This document shows, one piece after another, positions 24,645 to 33,083 of a stretch of 64,000 nucleotides of DNA (positions are counted from its first letter, which is position 1; the number at the start of each line of letters is the position of its first letter). The notes below the pieces were generated by a model, which ran no database searches, had not been told where the DNA came from, and saw nothing but the letters and a program-made list of their open reading frames with translations. The stretch comes from a virus: positions 1 to 64,000 of IMG/VR virus record IMGVR_UViG_3300037493_007233. The stretch is one strand, 5' to 3'. Position numbers and translations under genes: made by a program.

Positions 24645-24971
24645 TTAAATAAGAGATCTATTTACTGTCCTGTTAGCAACACCACCTATCCCTGGAAAGG
24701 CGCTAAATAAATTTTTAGCGTCCTTAATAGTTGTATCCCAAGGGGAATGGCTATTTTCATTAAACCTCTTCATGGGCAAGAAAGAATTTATTCTGTAATC
24801 TTCCAACTCTTTTTTAACCCTACATCTAACCGGATATTTGCCAAGCTCCGGCTCGTCTAATTCAATATAAAAAACTCCTGAGCCATCAGGGTTCCATCTC
24901 ACATCGGAAATAGTATAGGACTGCTTTCCGTTATCGATTAGGTATTCTTTAAGAGCAGACGTGAAATCCAT
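24645..24971 (-). CDS. Hypothetical protein
   Basis: A 108-residue soluble protein with a short N-terminal helix, a beta-rich centre (SGVFYIELDEPELGKYPVRC) and a C-terminal glycine-containing segment. No recognised family. It directly follows thioredoxin with a 1-nt overlap. Confidence 0.6.
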   Translation of the reverse strand: MDFTSALKEYLIDNGKQSYTISDVRWNPDGSGVFYIELDEPELGKYPVRCRVKKELEDYRINSFLPMKRFNENSHSPWDTTIKDAKNLFSAFPGIGGVANRTVNRSLI

Positions 24972-25270
24972 TATTTCTTGTGTGAATCGATTATTTCTTG
25001 AAACTTTGATTCGTGTTGTGCACCCGAAATTCTCTCTATTTCTTCTTCTCCTTTAAAAATAACCACGGTGGGAATATTTCTAATCCCGAATTCAGTAGTT
25101 AAAGCACTAGATTCATCAACATTAACTTTGATTATCTTTAAATCTGGGTTATTTTTTTGCAGAGAATCTAAAATTGGATGCAAAACCTTACACGGACCGC
25201 ACCAGGGTGCCCAAAAATCAACTATTGTTAAATCCCCATCCAGTTCTTTAACGAATTCTAAAATTTCCAT
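24971..25270 (-). CDS. Thioredoxin
   Basis: A 99-residue thioredoxin-fold protein. The active site is WCGPC (23-27) after VDFWAP, the cis-proline is in RNIPTVVIF, and the length is standard for a single-domain thioredoxin. It would reduce disulfides, including those of the ribonucleotide reductase encoded in this window, and could recruit host or phage reductases. Confidence 0.93.
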   Translation of the reverse strand: MEILEFVKELDGDLTIVDFWAPWCGPCKVLHPILDSLQKNNPDLKIIKVNVDESSALTTEFGIRNIPTVVIFKGEEEIERISGAQHESKFQEIIDSHKK

Positions 25271-25319
25271 CAGTCTAAATACTTTCTATTTTATATTACC
25301 AGGGTCTAACATTATTTCA

Positions 25320-25640
25320 TCACATGGTGAAAGTTTGGGTCATATCTGGATTGGTCCTATAAATAAACTGTGGACCTGGTGACATAATTACAGAAATTCC
25401 ATCAGAGAGTGTTTGCAAGCCCTGGATAAAGTTTTGGACGTCGTCTTTTTTCGCTGGTGGAAAATTAAAATGAACCATAACATCATTCACAATATCATCC
25501 AAAGATTTTTCAAATTCCCCAGTGTCGTGAAATGACATGTATTTCTCGTACTTCTTTACGAAATCTTTAATTTCAGCTTGCTCTACCTCAGATAAAGATA
25601 GGTTTGAAACAAAGTCATCAAATTCTAAAATTCTTCTCAT
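25320..25640 (-). CDS. Small protein with capsid-targeting-like leader
   Basis: A 106-residue protein. The N-terminus MRRILEFDDFVSNLSLSE fits the recurring leader (basic, then F-x-x-F-hydrophobic, ending acidic). The rest is helical and acidic with a moderately hydrophobic C-terminal half. It stands alone between thioredoxin and a divergent plus-strand gene. The leader suggests a virion-internal location; the function is unknown. Confidence 0.6.
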   Translation of the reverse strand: MRRILEFDDFVSNLSLSEVEQAEIKDFVKKYEKYMSFHDTGEFEKSLDDIVNDVMVHFNFPPAKKDDVQNFIQGLQTLSDGISVIMSPGPQFIYRTNPDMTQTFTM

Positions 25641-25661
25641 GAAACCATTTCTAATATTTTA

Positions 25662-25669
25662 GATATATA
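25662..25669 (+). promoter_or_regulatory. GATATATA promoter-like element (plus strand)
   Basis: GATATATA 26 nt upstream of the ATG of the 107-residue plus-strand gene. Confidence 0.45.
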
Positions 25670-25695
25670 TTTAATCAATTTATAAACTTACTACA

Positions 25696-26019
25696 ATGAC
25701 AGAAGAAAACATCGACCCGGATCAGGAATTTTCAATTCAAGACAGCACAGAAGAATTTGAAACTGGTGAAGAATCATCTAACGATTACCAACCAGCTGAG
25801 ACAGATTTCGATCAAGATTCTGCAGTAGCCGATCAAGACTACGATCAAGTAACCGAACCAGCAGACCAGCAATCATTTTCTGACACCTCTGATATTTCAC
25901 AGCCAGCTCAGAGTATTGAAGCATCTACACAAATTTCGGAACCCGAACAAAAAACCCCATCACCACAAAGTTTTAGGGTAATGAGGTTTGAGGATTTCGT
26001 TAGCCAGCCGAACGATTAA
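25696..26019 (+). CDS. Acidic, disordered protein with C-terminal targeting-like peptide
   Basis: A 107-residue protein that is Asp/Glu/Gln/Ser/Pro-rich and almost certainly disordered up to about residue 90. It ends SFRVMRFEDFVSQPND, which matches the leader seen at the N-terminus of other proteins (compare MRRILEFDDFVS of the divergent neighbour). It is one of only three plus-strand genes. The build suits a scaffold- or core-like protein, but that is inference. Confidence 0.6.
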   Translation: MTEENIDPDQEFSIQDSTEEFETGEESSNDYQPAETDFDQDSAVADQDYDQVTEPADQQSFSDTSDISQPAQSIEASTQISEPEQKTPSPQSFRVMRFEDFVSQPND

Positions 26020-26198
26020 TCTTCGGAAGAAGTACTTCTACCAAGATCTCTTCTGATAAGCTTTCTCACGTAATGTGAAACTGAAACTGGAGGCTCACCT
26101 TTAGTTAAAGCCTGCTTTGAGATCTTTTTTCCAAGCTCTTCTAAATCTTCTGTAGAAAGAAGTACTTGTATTTTTTCGGTTTTTTCTTCTCTTGCCAT
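26016..26198 (-). CDS. Small ribbon-helix-helix-like protein
   Basis: A 60-residue basic/acidic mixed protein: an N-terminal strand EKIQVLLSTEDLEELGKKI, then a helix and SVSHYVRKLIRRDLGR. A short strand followed by two helices with a final Y-x-R-K-L-I-R-R is the layout of CopG/Arc-type DNA-binding proteins. It ends 4 nt inside the convergent plus-strand gene. It may be a transcriptional regulator. Confidence 0.55.
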   Translation of the reverse strand: MAREEKTEKIQVLLSTEDLEELGKKISKQALTKGEPPVSVSHYVRKLIRRDLGRSTSSED

Positions 26199-26232
26199 TT
26201 TTATTGGTGGTTTTAATTTTAATTGCTATCTG

Positions 26233-27693
26233 TTACTCGAATTTTATTCCGGTATGTGGTTTACCATTAGACTTGTATTGATTGTAGTCTTTATCGAAAT
26301 TTTCTGTTGCTATAAACTTAGTATCTGGATTTACCATGACACCCATAGCTTTCATCGTATTTCTATTTATTAGGAGGGGAGTACTTTTATGGGTTCTATC
26401 TAATATAGCAACTTTCATCGTGTAGGGATTGCCTAAGAATTTTATTTCCATTTCTACCGTTGGATACTTAATAACTCCTTTACTGTGGATGCCCCCTGAG
26501 ATATCAGTTTGCCCAATTATCTTCTTTTTAAATTTCTTTTTTCCTATTTCGAAATATAGGGTTTTTCCTTTTTCTTCGACCTTATCTCCGTGAAGTACAC
26601 AGCAAAGAGTCCCATTCCCTGTATCAAATTTCCCTATCACTTTTCCTAGTCCTTCAACCTCAACAGTTTCCATATATCCAACCTCGATGCTGGGAAGAAT
26701 CCAGTTATTTTGATCCATTAAGAAATCAATCACGTCATTTACAATAGGCTTTCCAAGAGCTTCAGAAATTCCCTCCGTTCCAGGCGAAGAATTTACTTCT
26801 AACACATAAGGCTTGTTGGTCTTCTGATCGATCATGATATCAACTCCACTCCAATTACACCCAGTTTCCCTGGCTGCTTTGAAAGCAATTTCCTCAATTT
26901 CTTTAGTTAATTTTACTTTTTCAACAGTTCCACCCAGAGAATAGTTAGTTCTAAAGTCTTTACCTACGGAATTTCTTCTCATTGCTCCTATAATTCTATA
27001 GTTTCCAGGATGATCTAAATCTCTTATATCGATGTTTTTTATTAGAACGTGAATTCTAAGATCATATTTAGAGTCTATTTTTTCCTGCAACAGAACTTCG
27101 CCGGTCTCATCCAGTTTCTTAATAGTCTGGAAAACAGATTTTAATGAATTAAAAGAATCTACTATTGAAACTCCGATTCCTTTCGATCCTGTTAATAACT
27201 TCATAACAACAGGAAATTTTCCTCCTATAGTCTTTACTGCTTCCTCCATTTTTTCTTCTGAAGAAAGGATTGCATATCTGGGAACAGGAACCCCAACATT
27301 TTTTAAAATTTGACACGTGGAAAATTTATTCTCACAAATTTCCATAGGAAGAAGTCTGTTGACTATAAAATATCTTCCGGCTTCAAGTGTTCTTAATATC
27401 TCTTTATTGTGAGTGCTTTTAAGAACCCCAGATCTTGCTACTATTATAGTAGAATCGGGGTAAGCACTAGCTTCTTGTTTTCCGTCGCTAATTAAATATC
27501 CTCCATCGATTTTTTTTAACTCAGTTAAATCTATGTCTAGGACATTAATCTTAATTTTCTTCTTTTTACATTCTTTTTCGAGGGACCGGGAAAATTCATT
27601 TGTTCCACCTCCAATAAGAACAACCATATTGGGTTTTACTGACCTAGCTTCGTTCAGAAATGTTTCGAAGTCTACTATCCTATTAAAGGTCAT
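26233..27693 (-). CDS. RimK-like ATP-grasp ligase fused to RimB-like protease domain, with targeting-like leader
   Basis: 486 residues in three parts. Residues 1-16 (NRIVDFETFLNEA) are a capsid-targeting-like leader. Residues about 20-330 are an ATP-grasp ligase of RimK type: VVMKLLTGSKGIGVS (162-176), VLLQEKI, then VLEVNSSPG (297-305) with the metal-binding E and N. Residues about 335-475 match COG4067/RimB aspartic-protease-like proteins: KFDTGNGTLCCVLHG (355-369) and PLLINR (439-444). RimK adds Glu residues to ribosomal protein S6, and RimB is its usual genetic partner. Fusion plus leader suggests a protein-modifying enzyme carried in the virion. Confidence 0.8.
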   Translation of the reverse strand: MTFNRIVDFETFLNEARSVKPNMVVLIGGGTNEFSRSLEKECKKKKIKINVLDIDLTELKKIDGGYLISDGKQEASAYPDSTIIVARSGVLKSTHNKEILRTLEAGRYFIVNRLLPMEICENKFSTCQILKNVGVPVPRYAILSSEEKMEEAVKTIGGKFPVVMKLLTGSKGIGVSIVDSFNSLKSVFQTIKKLDETGEVLLQEKIDSKYDLRIHVLIKNIDIRDLDHPGNYRIIGAMRRNSVGKDFRTNYSLGGTVEKVKLTKEIEEIAFKAARETGCNWSGVDIMIDQKTNKPYVLEVNSSPGTEGISEALGKPIVNDVIDFLMDQNNWILPSIEVGYMETVEVEGLGKVIGKFDTGNGTLCCVLHGDKVEEKGKTLYFEIGKKKFKKKIIGQTDISGGIHSKGVIKYPTVEMEIKFLGNPYTMKVAILDRTHKSTPLLINRNTMKAMGVMVNPDTKFIATENFDKDYNQYKSNGKPHTGIKFE

Positions 27694-27714
27694 TATAAAT
27701 AATTATTTTTAGAC

Positions 27715-27722
27715 TATATATC
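27715..27722 (-). promoter_or_regulatory. GATATATA promoter-like element
   Basis: 21 nt upstream of the ATP-grasp fusion gene. Confidence 0.5.
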
Positions 27723-27736
27723 TTCCCAGATAGGAT

Positions 27737-28006
27737 TTAAAAGGGAATTTCCTCGAGTAATAACTGGACATCTATTGCTTGTTTTATTTTACCTATCTCA
27801 TGGCATTTTTCATATTCCTCTTCTAATAAGAAGAAGTCAAGCAACTCCTGCAGTCTTTCACACTTGAAAGCTGAGGTAAACCATTTGTCTGTAATAAATC
27901 CTAGCTTATTCTCAATTAGCATGCAATAGTTTTCATACATGAAATCTCTATACTCCTCGAATCCATCAGGATCTATTCCCTCAAAAATGTGATCGTTGGT
28001 TATCAT
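27737..28006 (-). CDS. Hypothetical small acidic protein
   Basis: An 89-residue acidic helical protein. A segment EEEYEKCHEIGKIKQAI near the C-terminus resembles EENYELCAEILVLAKEL in the 34145-34492 protein, so the two may belong to one small phage family. It follows the DNA polymerase C-terminal gene and a 66-residue gene in the same operon. Confidence 0.6.
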   Translation of the reverse strand: MITNDHIFEGIDPDGFEEYRDFMYENYCMLIENKLGFITDKWFTSAFKCERLQELLDFFLLEEEYEKCHEIGKIKQAIDVQLLLEEIPF

Positions 28007-28181
28007 TTTTTTCTTTTACTAAACTTTCTACCCCTTTTACATAGTCCATGGAATCAGCTGATCCAATAACCGTGTCTGGCCTGTATAAATACATGTTTAA
28101 AAATTCCTCATCGGAATTCATCTTTTCTCTGATCTCCCTGAGCTTATCAAGTTCTGGTAGATATCTTTTATTAAATCCCAT
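27981..28181 (-). CDS. Hypothetical protein
   Basis: A 66-residue charged helical protein starting MGFNKRYLPELDKLREIREK. It overlaps the DNA polymerase C-terminal gene by 1 nt upstream and the next gene by 26 nt downstream. No recognised family. Confidence 0.55.
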   Translation of the reverse strand: MGFNKRYLPELDKLREIREKMNSDEEFLNMYLYRPDTVIGSADSMDYVKGVESLVKEKNDNQRSHF

Positions 28182-29320
28182 TAGAAGAGTGTGTTAATCA
28201 TAAACAGATTTGGACTGATTGGATTGTGGCCCATAACTTCGATGAATCTATTGATTGGATCCAGAATTGTTTTTGTGAACTGCTCATCATAATCTATAGG
28301 AGGAGCAAATTCATAAGGATAAGCACCTTGGGCATAAGCAAATACGTTATTGTCCATAGATGATTTCGTTTTCACAAAGTAAAATCTAACCTTGTCTCCG
28401 CTTCTAAGTAGTGGGTATTTGTCTTTGTACTTTGAATTGTTGAGCAGGTAATTGTGGTATCCAGAAGCTCTTACGTGGATTGGGCAACCTTTTGCAACTT
28501 CTAATCCAGTGCTGTCATTCAATATGAATTTCTCCATGTTATTAACAGAAATACCAGCAGAGATGTTTTCCGGCTGTTGAGCTTTGAAATCTTTTTTGAT
28601 TGCCTTTAACTCGGTAACGAATTCTCTTAGATTGAAACTTCTTCCCTTTGAAAAAATGAATTTTGTTAGGAATAGAAGCTTTTCTCTTACAAAAGAAGGC
28701 GTACCTCCTTTAATCATCTCCACCCCAGTTGTTTTGATGGCGGATAAAGGTTCAGAGTGTACTCCGTCAGAGTAAACTATGTTTGTAACGTATTTCTTCT
28801 TACCTAGGAAAATTCCATTGATCGATAAGGTTTCAAGCTCAAAATCTTGGTAATTATCGGTACCCCATTTGGTTGAATACAGATCAAAACACTTCTTGAG
28901 ATATCCTGTCAATCTATATTCGTTGATCTTGAGAATAAGATCCTTATCCTCTCCCTTCCAATCACATGAAGCTACTACTTCCTGGAAAGTAACATAATTT
29001 GAATCCGTGTCTCCGTACACAACCATCGGGCGGTGTATTTTCTTGACTTCAGTAAGACCCAATTTCTCGTGCAATTCTGCATCGAGATGCCAATACTCAT
29101 GGAAATATTTGTGAAGAATCTTTTCAGAGTGCTTGATCAAATCCTGGCCCTGCAGGGTAACTGCTTCAGCTACCTCAGGATTAAAGCAAGCAAACCAGTT
29201 ATTACCAATCGCACCGTAGATTGAGTTCATGGTAAGCTTTACCGCTTGCTCCTCGTTTTTGAGCTCGTTTTTTAAAGCAGTCAGCTCCTCAATTTTCTTT
29301 TTTAATTCCTCTTTTTCCAT
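28181..29320 (-). CDS. 43: Family B DNA polymerase, C-terminal part (palm motifs B/C and thumb)
   Basis: 379 residues. Motif B is KLTMNSIYGAIG (28-39) and motif C is YGDTDSNYV (102-110) with the catalytic aspartates; the rest is thumb. The exonuclease and motif A are missing here and occur in a separate gene at 47696-49099. The first 27 residues (KEELKKKIEELTALKNEL) form a probable coiled coil that could pair with the helical C-terminus of the other part. It follows the gp45-like clamp gene by 3 nt, as expected of a replication operon. Confidence 0.93.
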   Translation of the reverse strand: MEKEELKKKIEELTALKNELKNEEQAVKLTMNSIYGAIGNNWFACFNPEVAEAVTLQGQDLIKHSEKILHKYFHEYWHLDAELHEKLGLTEVKKIHRPMVVYGDTDSNYVTFQEVVASCDWKGEDKDLILKINEYRLTGYLKKCFDLYSTKWGTDNYQDFELETLSINGIFLGKKKYVTNIVYSDGVHSEPLSAIKTTGVEMIKGGTPSFVREKLLFLTKFIFSKGRSFNLREFVTELKAIKKDFKAQQPENISAGISVNNMEKFILNDSTGLEVAKGCPIHVRASGYHNYLLNNSKYKDKYPLLRSGDKVRFYFVKTKSSMDNNVFAYAQGAYPYEFAPPIDYDEQFTKTILDPINRFIEVMGHNPISPNLFMINTLF

Positions 29321-29323
29321 ATT

Positions 29324-30085
29324 TTATTTTTCAATCACACCAACCGCAGTCGAAGTATCGGTTTGGTCTGAAAAGAATACGATCCTGTTTTCGTGGATGT
29401 AGCAAAAACAAGATTCGGTATCCACGTAATTCAAGTGTGATTTGTAAATAGATGAATCTGCAGACTCATCCGAAGTAATGTCCGATTTTCCAATATTTAA
29501 TTTGTAATCAAACGAATCTCCAGTTACTTTTACCGAATCACTAGTCACTCGGAAAACCAAAAGCTCCTCAGAGTTTGACTCCATTCCGCAAAGTGAAATT
29601 AGAGAAGAGAAATCGGAGTTGTAGATTTTAAAGTTGCTAAGTGCATCTTCTTTTGAATGTACAATTCCTAAGATCTTGTCTTCAACATACGATAGGAGAG
29701 AAAGATCAGCACATCTTAATTTGATTTTCAAGGAAGCTGAAACTACCTGTAGTTCAGTTGCTACACACTCACCTTCAACGGTAGAGGTCGAGATATCGAT
29801 AAAAATATCCTCTTCCGTTCTAAAGTGCTTAAAGCAGTCCATCAACCTTGTAACATCCATCAACCCAATTTTGATCCTATCACATTTAAGAGATGCAAAG
29901 TCTGTGAGTGCGTCGAAAATCTGGTCGTTGCTGATGCCCGCATATTTCATTACAGATTTATCGGGGGTGTGAACTTTTGAGAAAAGCTTGTCTTCGGTCA
30001 ATTCCAGTAAAACACTCTTGTCTACTACTTTAAGTTTCTTCAGGAAAGAAATTAGATTACTGGTACTTGTTACTCTTATCTTCAT
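29324..30085 (-). CDS. 45: gp45-like sliding clamp
   Basis: A 253-residue protein of PCNA/gp45 build: two similar beta-alpha halves, an acidic pI, KIRVTSTSNLISFLKKL at the start and a beta-rich C-terminal half. T4 gp45 is 228 residues. Position directly before the polymerase C-terminal gene supports the call. The clamp loader genes gp44/62 are not in this window. A weak GACATATAAAAA sequence lies upstream. Confidence 0.75.
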   Translation of the reverse strand: MKIRVTSTSNLISFLKKLKVVDKSVLLELTEDKLFSKVHTPDKSVMKYAGISNDQIFDALTDFASLKCDRIKIGLMDVTRLMDCFKHFRTEEDIFIDISTSTVEGECVATELQVVSASLKIKLRCADLSLLSYVEDKILGIVHSKEDALSNFKIYNSDFSSLISLCGMESNSEELLVFRVTSDSVKVTGDSFDYKLNIGKSDITSDESADSSIYKSHLNYVDTESCFCYIHENRIVFFSDQTDTSTAVGVIEK

Positions 30086-30141
30086 TATTTTATTTTTGTT
30101 TTTATATGTCGTTAATGTTTAAAATTTCGATCTTTTACCTA

Positions 30142-31512
30142 TTATTCAGAATCTCCATCAACCTCTTCGGGTGTAAAAATTTCAATGTCTGTGTTAATTC
30201 TCAGTGGCTCAGATCCTACAGGGATCAAAGATGTTGATTTACCCTTTAATTTAATTGGGCCCAAACTTTTAACAACAGCTTCTTGCTTTTTGATCAACGC
30301 CTGGGTTTCCTTGATCAACTGCTTGATCCTTTTGATTTCTGCTTCTGTTTCTACAATATGATCAGAGGATAGCTTTACAATTTGAATGTGAGAAAGCTTT
30401 GCGGAAATCCAGGAAACAAACTGGGAGAGAAATGTAGTTATCTCCTCGTTAGTTCTTTTCTTTTGACTCATAAAAATCAAGAATTTAAGTTTTGCTTCTA
30501 GAAATTCTAGGTCAAACTTTAAATTTTCAAAATCTTTAGCAAGTCTTCGTAGCTTAACTGTTTCTAGATGAATCTTGAAAGCATCAAGATATTCTTTTAC
30601 GGAGTTAAACTGAGCCACCCCTCCGTCTTTAATTAGCACAACATCCTCCTTCACTATGATCTGTGTTAACTTCTTTACCAGTTCAACTACAGATTGAAAT
30701 TCCTTTGGCTGTATCTTTGAGAACCAAATGGTTACATCACACTTACTCTGTGAGTTGTTATTCAATTTAAACTCGTGCCCATAAGAGGAAAGCTTATTGA
30801 TAAGCTTCTCCATAAAAGAATCATATCTCATTACAGGTGGAAGATCGAAAATCCTGATTGTTCTTTTTGTGGCGTTGCTTTCAAATCCACTTTCAAGCAA
30901 CCAAACATTTTCCTCGTTTTCGAACTTATAGATTTTTCCGGTAAAATCCCTGAAATAAGGTTTAAGTATCTTGTTCTTACCCTCTAGATATTCAATTATA
31001 TCTTCCATTTTACGGGGAAGGATGTTGCTTCTATATCCAACAGCAATACCGATTATATGGGTAAGCAAACCAACAGGCACTTCTACATGTAGCCAGTCGT
31101 GTCCGCCCTCCTCGTTTTTCTCATTGAGATCTGAGTGGCGGTTTACAATATTCTTAACCTCTGGGTTAATCCTTACCGAAGTATATCGGGCAGCTGATGG
31201 GCTGGGATTTACTGGGGATCCAAAAAATCCATCTCCTTCGAGAACCTGATACGAGCATCCAAAAGGCCTGGCCAATTTTGAAATAGCCCCAGATAATGAT
31301 GAATCACCATGGTGATACAAGCCGGTTCTGATTACTTCTCCGACTAGACCAATTGTCTTGTTGTAATGTGATGGGCTGTTTTCCAGAATGATTCTCTGAA
31401 CCGGAGTCAACGAATCATAAAAATTAGGAATACCTCTTGATTGCAAAACGTACAAAGCATATTCTCTGTACTTATGATTAATCTGATCTGAAATACTTAG
31501 TGTCGAACTCAA
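30142..31512 (-). CDS. 52: Type II DNA topoisomerase, gp52-like subunit
   Basis: A 456-residue GyrA/ParC-type breakage-reunion subunit of phage length. The catalytic Tyr110 is in SAARYTSVR, preceded by PVQR, LYHHGD and GDGFFGSP. The long helical segment (about residues 310-430) is the expected coiled coil. It pairs with the gp39-like ATPase encoded at 35728-37512. The T4 enzyme relaxes DNA and helps start replication. Confidence 0.93.
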   Translation of the reverse strand: MSSTLSISDQINHKYREYALYVLQSRGIPNFYDSLTPVQRIILENSPSHYNKTIGLVGEVIRTGLYHHGDSSLSGAISKLARPFGCSYQVLEGDGFFGSPVNPSPSAARYTSVRINPEVKNIVNRHSDLNEKNEEGGHDWLHVEVPVGLLTHIIGIAVGYRSNILPRKMEDIIEYLEGKNKILKPYFRDFTGKIYKFENEENVWLLESGFESNATKRTIRIFDLPPVMRYDSFMEKLINKLSSYGHEFKLNNNSQSKCDVTIWFSKIQPKEFQSVVELVKKLTQIIVKEDVVLIKDGGVAQFNSVKEYLDAFKIHLETVKLRRLAKDFENLKFDLEFLEAKLKFLIFMSQKKRTNEEITTFLSQFVSWISAKLSHIQIVKLSSDHIVETEAEIKRIKQLIKETQALIKKQEAVVKSLGPIKLKGKSTSLIPVGSEPLRINTDIEIFTPEEVDGDSE

Positions 31513-31563
31513 AACCTTATTCTTTCAGTATTGTATGAAAGGTAGGTTTAGATGTTTCTAATA

Positions 31564-32712
31564 TTATGCAGTCTTCTTAGATTGATCCTTTTCTTTTGTC
31601 TGTACTAAAGAAGCAGATGCTAAAACTTTAGGTGAGATATCGTCGATCTGAACCAGAGCAAAATCTATTTCCTGCTGATTTTTGGCTTTCATGTCGGCAA
31701 GGATCTCACGAAGGTCTGCAGAGTTTTTCAAAACTATACATCCTGCCGAATGTGAATCCACGGTTGGGGTAGATCCTGATCTTAATCCTCTGTGAATATT
31801 TATACCACCCTGACCATTTTCTTCCTTTCCAGGAGAATATGTGGTAAAGGTAGCTTTAGAGGGATCGTCTACTGGTTCATATCTCTGTATTTTAATACTT
31901 TCAGCTTGAACAAGTGCTTCGTATTGACCTCTATGTTTGCCTATCTTATATCTATAAACCCCGGGTTGCATGATAGCTGGTCCATTAGGATTAACAACAT
32001 CTTTTGCTCCAGTTGCAACATAGTAATTACGGAAAGATTTAACCAAAAAGAAAGGTCCAGGAACTGTAGTTGCAGGAAAGAATTCAACATTCTTTTCTTT
32101 CTGTGGGCTCATGAGGAAAACCACATCAGTAAATCTGTTAGGATAATTCTTTTTGGTTGAAATTTTATTTCTGAGACCAACAAGATTGTACTGATCGAAA
32201 TTCATTTCCTTAGAGAGTCCTTCAGAATCTAAAATTGCCTTTAAACCATCCCAAGTTATAACATTAACATCATCAAATTCATAGTCTGAACTCTGTGGTA
32301 GTAATTTATAATCTGGCTTCTGGGTTTTATTTCCAGCAGCATTAAGATTCTTAATGTTTTCGTCTGCAGCTTTTTTATTAGCGGAGTCTTTAGAAAGATC
32401 TGCTTCGACCTCTTCAGCGGTTGCCGGTGAATCCGATGGTATTATTTTAGCTTCTTCCCATGCTGCTTTAAGGTTAGGATCAGCATCGACAGCAGCAAGT
32501 AAATCCCCACCAAATTTGGTTGCGAAGAAAAGGTCACGAATAAATGTTTTACTAACATTTTCTTTTTTACCAGCTTCCTTACTAGAACCTTTTAAAGCTC
32601 CCTTAACTTCTGCTCCTTGGGCTAGTGCTTTTTGAATTATTGTTGGCTGGGCAAGGGAAGCCTCGTTTATTTCACCAAATTCGCTAAATGATAAGATTCT
32701 TTTGGGCATCAA
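31564..32712 (-). CDS. L,D-transpeptidase-like protein with targeting-like leader
   Basis: 382 residues. The N-terminus MPKRILSFSEFGEINEA is a capsid-targeting-like leader. An Ala/Lys/Glu-rich low-complexity region follows (about 20-130). The C-terminal domain has INIHRG (304-309) and SHSAGC (320-325), the His and Ser-x-Gly-Cys layout of YkuD L,D-transpeptidases, with Cys325 as the likely nucleophile. These enzymes cross-link or edit peptidoglycan. A virion-borne copy could act on the cell wall at entry, or it may be a structural relic. MM at the start leaves a 3-nt ambiguity. Confidence 0.75.
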   Translation of the reverse strand: MMPKRILSFSEFGEINEASLAQPTIIQKALAQGAEVKGALKGSSKEAGKKENVSKTFIRDLFFATKFGGDLLAAVDADPNLKAAWEEAKIIPSDSPATAEEVEADLSKDSANKKAADENIKNLNAAGNKTQKPDYKLLPQSSDYEFDDVNVITWDGLKAILDSEGLSKEMNFDQYNLVGLRNKISTKKNYPNRFTDVVFLMSPQKEKNVEFFPATTVPGPFFLVKSFRNYYVATGAKDVVNPNGPAIMQPGVYRYKIGKHRGQYEALVQAESIKIQRYEPVDDPSKATFTTYSPGKEENGQGGINIHRGLRSGSTPTVDSHSAGCIVLKNSADLREILADMKAKNQQEIDFALVQIDDISPKVLASASLVQTKEKDQSKKTA

Positions 32713-32724
32713 ATGTTATTATTT

Positions 32725-33081
32725 TTAGATCTCTCCATCTCTATTTATCTTCGAAGAAAAAGAGTTTAATAAGAACACTATAAAAGAATTGATTATAACA
32801 CTTATACCACTATTCAAGAATCCCCAGGTCAGAATTGTTAATGGCAGATATAATATTGAACCAGGATTTAAAAGATCGCAAAAGGGATTTACAATATGGT
32901 CTAGAACCGAAAGAATTCCTAATCCTATACCAACCCAAAATCCTGAGCATTGCATACAGGTAAGAAGCTTAGAAAACATCTGATTCTTTACCATCAAATA
33001 AATTCTTATCCCGTCGAAAATGGATCCATTAACAATGATGTTGGTAATAGACCACCCTATAATAATTAATAATAAAAGCAT
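32725..33081 (-). CDS. DUF1360-like small membrane protein
   Basis: 118 residues with three or four hydrophobic segments (about 1-20, 50-68, 78-110) and the motif CMQCSGFWVGIGLG. C-x-x-C followed by aromatic F-W-x-G is what I recall of DUF1360 membrane proteins in phages and sporeformers. Function unknown. It is placed between DnaJ and the L,D-transpeptidase-like gene. Confidence 0.65.
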   Translation of the reverse strand: MLLLLIIIGWSITNIIVNGSIFDGIRIYLMVKNQMFSKLLTCMQCSGFWVGIGLGILSVLDHIVNPFCDLLNPGSILYLPLTILTWGFLNSGISVIINSFIVFLLNSFSSKINRDGEI

Positions 33082-33083
33082 GT

